Source: Frankiaceae bacterium
Lineage (GTDB): Bacteria; Actinomycetota; Actinomycetes; JAFAQI01
Reading direction: 5' to 3'
Length of the DNA: 8,803 nt
Assembly (NCBI GenBank): GCA_030840615.1
Contig: JAVEEE010000044.1
Span: 1 to 8,803 of the forward strand
Part shown: positions 5,358-8,803 of the stretch, one piece after another
How positions within the stretch are numbered: position 1 is the first letter of the stretch
How the letters are laid out: each line of letters starts with the position of its first letter
Made by a program: the position numbers and the translations under genes
The notes under the pieces: generated by a model
The model's input: only the letters and a program-made list of their open reading frames with translations
Databases searched by the model: none
What the model was told of the DNA's origin: nothing

Positions 5358-6137
5358 ATGGTGGTCGAGCTGCACCATCGGGACGCGGGCGAGGGACTTC
5401 CGTTGGTCCTCCTGCATGCCTTTCCGCTCTCGTCCGCCATGTGGCTCGCTCAGCGAGAGGCGCTGACCGACATCTGCCGGGTCATCACTCCCGATCAGCG
5501 CGGCTTCGGCGGTTCCCCGCTCGGCGACGACGAGCCGTCGCTGGACGTTGCCGCGGACGACGTCGCCGCGTTGCTGGATGCCAAAGGTCTCGACCGGGCC
5601 GTCATCGGTGGCCTGTCCATGGGTGGCTACGTCGCCATGGCCTTCCTCCGCCGGCACGCCGACCGGGTCCAGGCCCTGGTCCTGGCCGACACCAAAGCGG
5701 GAGCGGACCCCGAGCCGGCCCGGCAGAACCGCGAACGGATCGCGCTGGCGGTCACGCAGGATCCGGCGAGCACGGTGCTCGTCGATGACGTGCTGCCGAC
5801 GTTGCTCGGCGAAACGACGGTGCAGCATCGCCCGCACGTCGTGGGCCGCACCAAGGCGTTCGTCCAGGCCGCCCCGGCCGCTGCCGTTGCGTGGGCGCAG
5901 CGCGCGATGGCAGCGCGGCCGGACTCCCTCGACGCGTTGCGGTCGGTCGCCGTTCCCACGCTGGTGATCGTCGGGTCGGAGGACAGGCTGGCACCACCGG
6001 CGGAGGCCGAGACGATTGCGGCGTCGGTGCCGGGCAGCCGGCTGGAGGTGCTGGATCGCGCCGGCCACCTGACCGCTGTCGAGGTGCCCGAGGAGTTCAA
6101 CGCGGTCCTGCGTGCGTTCCTCCTCAACCTGACCTGA
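5358..6137 (+). CDS. Alpha/beta fold hydrolase (haloperoxidase/esterase-like)
   Basis: The 259-residue protein has every landmark of the alpha/beta fold hydrolases: oxyanion segment LLHAFPLSSAMW (18-29), the strand-turn DQRGFGGS (46-53), nucleophile elbow GLSMGG with Ser87, the acid in VGSEDRLAPP (Asp209) and the base in RAGHLTAVEVP (His237). Residues about 113-190 form the helical lid. Members include non-heme haloperoxidase-like, 3-oxoadipate enol-lactonase-like and general esterases; nothing here separates these, and no aromatic degradation genes lie alongside. It starts 9 bp after the preceding hydrolase on the same strand, but probably has its own promoter as well. It is convergent with the AI-2E-type gene across 30 bp, which hold a 9-bp direct repeat (GACCCGGCC at 6136 and 6158) but no hairpin terminator that I can see. 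Confidence 0.92.
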   Translation: MVVELHHRDAGEGLPLVLLHAFPLSSAMWLAQREALTDICRVITPDQRGFGGSPLGDDEPSLDVAADDVAALLDAKGLDRAVIGGLSMGGYVAMAFLRRHADRVQALVLADTKAGADPEPARQNRERIALAVTQDPASTVLVDDVLPTLLGETTVQHRPHVVGRTKAFVQAAPAAAVAWAQRAMAARPDSLDALRSVAVPTLVIVGSEDRLAPPAEAETIAASVPGSRLEVLDRAGHLTAVEVPEEFNAVLRAFLLNLT

Positions 6138-6166
6138 CCCGGCCTCATCCTCACCCCGACCCGGCC
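6136..6166. repeat. 9-bp direct repeat spanning the convergent gap
   Basis: GACCCGGCC occurs at 6136-6144, beginning inside the hydrolase stop codon, and at 6158-6166, ending just before the stop codon of the convergent membrane-protein gene. The period is 22 bp. It is short and may be a chance event in GC-rich DNA. Confidence 0.5.
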
Positions 6167-6167
6167 G

Positions 6168-7394
6168 TCAGGCCTCGTCCTGCCGGGGAAAGGCGACCTC
6201 CGTGAGGATCAGCTGGATGCCTGCGGCGATCGGTACGGCGATGAGCGCGCCAAGAATCCCCAGCAGCGCAGCGCCGAGCAACGCCGAGACGATGGTGACA
6301 ACCGGGGCCACGTCGACCGTTCGCTTCATGACGCGGGGTTGCAGCACGTAGTTCTCGAACTGCTGGTAGGCCATGTAGTAGGCGAAGGTCGCGATGCCGG
6401 TGGGCACCCCCTGGAACAGCGCGACTGCGGTCACGGCGATGGCGCCGATGGTGGCCCCGATGAGCGGGATCAGGTCGGTGATGGCGACGAACATGGCGAG
6501 GGCTCCGGCGAACGGCACCCCCCACGCCTCGAGCCAGATGAGTGTCGCGATGCCCGCGATGAACGAGGTGAAGAGGTTGCCGAGCACATAGCCACCGACA
6601 CGGTTGAGGATCTCGTCGGTGAGCAGACCGAATCGCGCGCGTCTGCTGCGCGGCACCATCCGGAACAACGTGCGCTTGATGGCTGGCAAGTTGGCGAGGA
6701 AGTAGATGGTCAGGATGATGACGGTGAACGTCGACGCGACGATGCCGAGCACCTTCTTGCTGACCCCGAACAATCCACCGAAGACGCTGATGTCGATGCC
6801 GTTGTCGGCCTTGTCCTGAAGCGTCTTGACGAAGTGGTAGCGCTTGTCGAGTCGCTGGACCAGCGAGTTGTTGTCCAACCGCTTGACGTAGTCGGGGGCC
6901 TTCTTGACGAGCTCGCTCGACTGCGTCGCGATCGGCGGGACGACTGCGGCGACGAACCCACCGAAGAGACCGAGAGCGGCCACCACGATGACAAGGACGG
7001 CAACTCCGCGCTTGAGCCGGTGCCGGACGAGCCAACGCACCGCGGGGTCGAGGCCGACCGCGAGGAACGCGGCGATGAGCAGGAGGATCAGGACCTGCCG
7101 CGCGATGATGATGCTGTCGACGATGAGGGCGGCGGCCGCGACGCCGAAGGTCGCGACGAAAGCGAGCCGGAACGGTGACCGCGACGACATCGGTTTGCCG
7201 GGCCGCCCGAAGGGGTTGTCCTCGTCGACGCCGGCCTCGAGGTGTCGTACTCCGGTGTCGAGGACGGGGTCGTCGCGCGGGGCCAGGAGCTCGACGACCT
7301 CCTCGGCCTCGTGGGCCGCATGCTCGGCGCGTTCCGCCGCATCCTCGGCTTCGTGAGCCGCATGCTCGGCGTCGCGGGTGTCGTCGTCAGCCAC
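6168..7394 (-). CDS. AI-2E family (PerM-like, DUF20) membrane transporter
   Basis: The 408-residue protein has an acidic, Ala/Glu/His-rich cytoplasmic N-terminus (1-75) and about seven to eight membrane helices: roughly 77-112 (two), 128-152, a large soluble stretch 155-215, then 217-235, 275-295, 298-330, 335-350 and 365-395. ITDLIPLIGATIGAI and QQFENYVLQPRVMKR are hallmark segments of the AI-2E/PerM family, whose members export small molecules or cations; the family name does not prove autoinducer-2 transport. The N-terminus contains an exact 9-residue repeat, AEHAAHEAE at 9-17 and 23-31, two heptads apart, which suggests a short coiled coil. The GTG at 7394 is supported by GGGGAGG 8 nt upstream. 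It follows the GNAT gene after 84 bp on the same strand. Confidence 0.92.
   Translation of the reverse strand: MADDDTRDAEHAAHEAEDAAERAEHAAHEAEEVVELLAPRDDPVLDTGVRHLEAGVDEDNPFGRPGKPMSSRSPFRLAFVATFGVAAAALIVDSIIIARQVLILLLIAAFLAVGLDPAVRWLVRHRLKRGVAVLVIVVAALGLFGGFVAAVVPPIATQSSELVKKAPDYVKRLDNNSLVQRLDKRYHFVKTLQDKADNGIDISVFGGLFGVSKKVLGIVASTFTVIILTIYFLANLPAIKRTLFRMVPRSRRARFGLLTDEILNRVGGYVLGNLFTSFIAGIATLIWLEAWGVPFAGALAMFVAITDLIPLIGATIGAIAVTAVALFQGVPTGIATFAYYMAYQQFENYVLQPRVMKRTVDVAPVVTIVSALLGAALLGILGALIAVPIAAGIQLILTEVAFPRQDEA
7301..7371. repeat. 42-bp-period direct repeat inside the AI-2E-family gene
   Basis: A 29-bp unit at 7301-7329 is repeated at 7343-7371 with two differences, both silent for the encoded AEHAAHEAE. 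The period of 42 bp is 14 residues, exactly two heptads. Confidence 0.85.
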
Positions 7395-7402
7395 GCAGCT
7401 CG

Positions 7403-7409
7403 CCTCCCC
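7403..7409 (-). promoter_or_regulatory. Shine-Dalgarno site of the AI-2E-family gene
   Basis: GGGGAGG on the minus strand, 8 nt before the GTG at 7394, fixes this start and places the acidic repeat region inside the protein. Confidence 0.75.
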
Positions 7410-7414
7410 GGGTC

Positions 7415-7434
7415 AGCGTCCTATCCGTGACGCT
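7415..7434. repeat. Perfect 6-bp inverted repeat upstream of the AI-2E-family gene
   Basis: AGCGTC and GACGCT flank an 8-base loop. The element is upstream of the ribosome site of the membrane-protein gene and downstream of the GNAT gene, so it could be an operator, part of a terminator or part of a leader. No T-tract follows on the minus strand. Confidence 0.45.
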
Positions 7435-7450
7435 CCCATCTTGATGGCAG

Positions 7451-7472
7451 AGCGCCCGCCCGACACGGCGCT
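7451..7472 (-). terminator. Possible hairpin terminator of the GNAT gene
   Basis: Six bases after the GNAT stop codon, AGCGCC and GGCGCT form a perfect GC-rich 6-bp stem with a 10-base loop. There is no T-tract, as is usual for hairpin terminators in GC-rich actinobacteria. Its arms resemble those of the inverted repeat 17 bp further on. Confidence 0.4.
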
Positions 7473-7478
7473 ACCCCG

Positions 7479-8306
7479 TCAGGTGATCTCGAACACCGTC
7501 TCCACGATCTCGGCGACCGGGCGGAAGCCGATGCGGGTGTAGACGCCGTTCGCCGTCGCGTTGGCGGCATCGGCGTACAACGTGCAGGCGTGCGAGGGGA
7601 TCGCCAGCGCCTCGGCACATATCTGCGCGGTGAGTGCCGCGGCGTACCCGCGACGACGCTGCTCGGGTGGGGTCCACACCGGACCGATGCGGGGGACACC
7701 GTGCACCGGTCCGGACCGCCCGGCCATGCAGACCGGCTCTCCGTCTACGCACCAGAACCACACTCCGCCCCCCGAGCTCAGCCGACCGTCGAGGGCACGG
7801 AGCGCGTCGCCGGGGACCATCAGTCCGGCCTCGAGGTGGAACGCGTCGAACCAAGCGACGTAGAGCACGCTGTCGTCCGGCGCAAACGGGCGTGGCTGCC
7901 CGGCGACCGGGGTCGGTGGCCGAAGCTCGGTCAGGACGTATTGCACCTCGCGCATCCGCACCGAATGACTTCGTCCGGAACCGCGGGCAAGCGCCGCGGC
8001 GGTCGCCTCGGGACCGACGGCACCGGGGAGGTCGCGGTCACCGAGTGCCTCGCCGAGTGCGGTTGCAGCGGCGTCGGTCATGGCCGTGACCGCGACCAGA
8101 TAGGGCGGGGTCCGCAACGCGGCACCTACGACGCCGAAGTCGTCGCTGACCCACGCGAACCACGGTGGATCGTCGCCGTGGCCGCCGCCCGAGCGAAGCG
8201 TGTCCAGGACGGTGAGCAGCACTGTGTTTCGCACCGGATCGGCGGCGAGGAAGCCAGTGACTGCGTGATCGAACGTCGTGACGTCGTCCGTCTTGTGGAC
8301 CTGCAT
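7479..8306 (-). CDS. GNAT family N-acetyltransferase
   Basis: With the ATG at 8306 the protein has 275 residues. The C-terminal part carries the acetyl-CoA-binding core: GPVWTPPEQRRRGYAAAL (208-225), in which Gln216-Arg-Arg-Arg-Gly220-Tyr-Ala is the pyrophosphate loop, followed by LYADAANATANGVYTRIGFR (243-262), the usual Asn-x3-Tyr-x2-Gly-Phe end of the fold. The N-terminal half (about 1-125) is a second, diverged domain, so the protein resembles the two-domain actinobacterial GNATs. The acceptor substrate is unknown. The open frame extends upstream to a GTG at 8393, but that would overlap the epimerase by 74 bp with a Ser/Arg/Cys-rich tail unlike a real N-terminus. From 8306 the gene begins 13 bp after the epimerase stop, a typical operon spacing. 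Confidence 0.88.
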   Translation of the reverse strand: MQVHKTDDVTTFDHAVTGFLAADPVRNTVLLTVLDTLRSGGGHGDDPPWFAWVSDDFGVVGAALRTPPYLVAVTAMTDAAATALGEALGDRDLPGAVGPEATAAALARGSGRSHSVRMREVQYVLTELRPPTPVAGQPRPFAPDDSVLYVAWFDAFHLEAGLMVPGDALRALDGRLSSGGGVWFWCVDGEPVCMAGRSGPVHGVPRIGPVWTPPEQRRRGYAAALTAQICAEALAIPSHACTLYADAANATANGVYTRIGFRPVAEIVETVFEIT

Positions 8307-8319
8307 TGCTGTCTGCTGT

Positions 8320-8772
8320 TCAGCCGGCCGCTTGCACGAGCTCGGTGAGGACACCGCCGACACTCTTCGGGTGCAGGAACGCGATGGAGGCACCTAACGA
8401 GCCGTGGCGCGGCTGCTCGTCGAGCACTCGCACTCCTTCGCCGCGCAGCCGGTCCATCGTGGCTGCGACGTCCGTGACGCCGTAGCCGATGTGGTGCACA
8501 CCTTCACCCCGGCTCGCCAGGAACCTGCCCACCGGGGTCTGCGGGGCGAGCGGCTCGAGCAGCTGGACGTAGGACGCGGCGTCCGCCGTGTCGGCGACGT
8601 AGAGCATCGCCTCGCGCACGCCTTGGGACTCGTTGGTCTCGCGGCCGACCACGGTGAGTCCGAAAGTCGTCTCGTAGAACGCGATGCTCGCCTCGAGGTC
8701 GCGTACGGCGATTCCGACGTGGTCGATACGCGTCAGCAGCGGGGTCACCTGGAGATTGTCGCTGTCCGCCAC
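8320..8772 (-). CDS. mce: Methylmalonyl-CoA epimerase
   Basis: The 150-residue protein is a vicinal-oxygen-chelate fold enzyme that interconverts (2S)- and (2R)-methylmalonyl-CoA, linking propionyl-CoA carboxylase with the B12-dependent mutase in the cytosol. Metal ligands expected for the family are visible: His18 in IDHVGIAV, Gln70 (SYVQLLEPL), His94 in GVHHIGYGV and Glu144 in GVLTELV. The two beta-alpha-beta-beta-beta modules span about 14-75 and 90-146. FYETTFGLTVVGRETNESQGVREAML is typical of the family, as is LHPKSVGGVL near the end. The GTG at 8772 gives a normal length; no strong ribosome site is visible in the 31 bases left in the window. The GNAT gene follows closely. No mutase or carboxylase subunit is in the window. 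Confidence 0.95.
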   Translation of the reverse strand: MADSDNLQVTPLLTRIDHVGIAVRDLEASIAFYETTFGLTVVGRETNESQGVREAMLYVADTADAASYVQLLEPLAPQTPVGRFLASRGEGVHHIGYGVTDVAATMDRLRGEGVRVLDEQPRHGSLGASIAFLHPKSVGGVLTELVQAAG

Positions 8773-8803
8773 CGTTGGCGACGATGCGGCCTGGGCATTG
8801 TGG

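Noticed and set aside
5304..6068. A 254-codon minus-strand open frame opposite the second hydrolase
   Set aside because: Arg/Gln/His-rich shadow of the catalytic hydrolase frame, no ribosome site or motif.
6168..7394. Autoinducer-2 exporter as a firm function and evidence for quorum sensing
   Set aside because: The family name is historical; members carry out other transport and no LuxS or Lsr gene is present in the window.
8307..8393. A longer start for the GNAT gene at 8393
   Set aside because: The added 29 residues overlap the epimerase coding region and look like out-of-frame translation; the ATG at 8306 gives normal operon spacing.
8784..8803. A plus-strand ATG at 8784 as the start of a divergent gene (a thiolase often lies next to the epimerase)
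   Set aside because: Only six codons remain before the window edge, with no recognisable sequence.
1..8803. Defence system, prophage, transposon or CRISPR
   Set aside because: Every large open region is assigned to ordinary chromosomal families; no nuclease-helicase pair, toxin-antitoxin pair, integrase, transposase or regularly spaced repeat array was seen.

Overview
The window is GC-rich and uses GTG starts often. It looks like a chromosomal segment of a high-GC actinobacterium. The strongest evidence is a close match, recalled from memory, to the actinobacterial mismatch-specific endonuclease NucS (EndoMS), which replaces MutS/MutL in most actinobacteria. A GAF-ANTAR protein, a STAS anti-anti-sigma protein, a secreted tripeptidyl-aminopeptidase-type hydrolase and methylmalonyl-CoA epimerase fit the same assignment. 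I see no rRNA, tRNA, CRISPR array, transposase, integrase or phage gene, and composition is even throughout, so this reads as a core region.

Layout. Positions 1-2347 are on the minus strand: a secreted alpha/beta hydrolase of the TAP type (848-2347), a lipoprotein cupredoxin (150-767), and the first 39 codons of an unrecognised gene (1-119). A 23-bp divergent gap then leads to nucS on the plus strand (2371-3030). Convergent to nucS is a minus-strand pair: a GAF-ANTAR regulator (3501-4313) upstream of a STAS-domain protein (3052-3387). Divergent from these, on the plus strand, are a small Cys/His-rich protein (4343-4627) and two alpha/beta hydrolases (4620-5348 and 5358-6137). The rest is minus strand: methylmalonyl-CoA epimerase (8320-8772), a GNAT acetyltransferase (7479-8306) and an AI-2E-family membrane protein (6168-7394).

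How the parts may work together. NucS cuts mismatched DNA and appears intact, with a C-terminal tail that may bind the sliding clamp. GAF-ANTAR and STAS proteins are sensory and post-transcriptional or partner-switching regulators, so 3052-4313 looks like a small regulatory module. The epimerase belongs to propionyl-CoA/methylmalonyl-CoA metabolism. The remaining genes are enzymes or envelope proteins without a clear shared pathway. I do not see a convincing new multi-gene system. The most interesting signals are regulatory: apparent leaderless promoters set 6-7 nt before start codons (a face-to-face overlapping pair between nucS and the TAP hydrolase, and one built on the stop codon of 4620-5348), and three mutually complementary segments between the ANTAR and STAS genes, one of which lies between the STAS ribosome site and its start codon.
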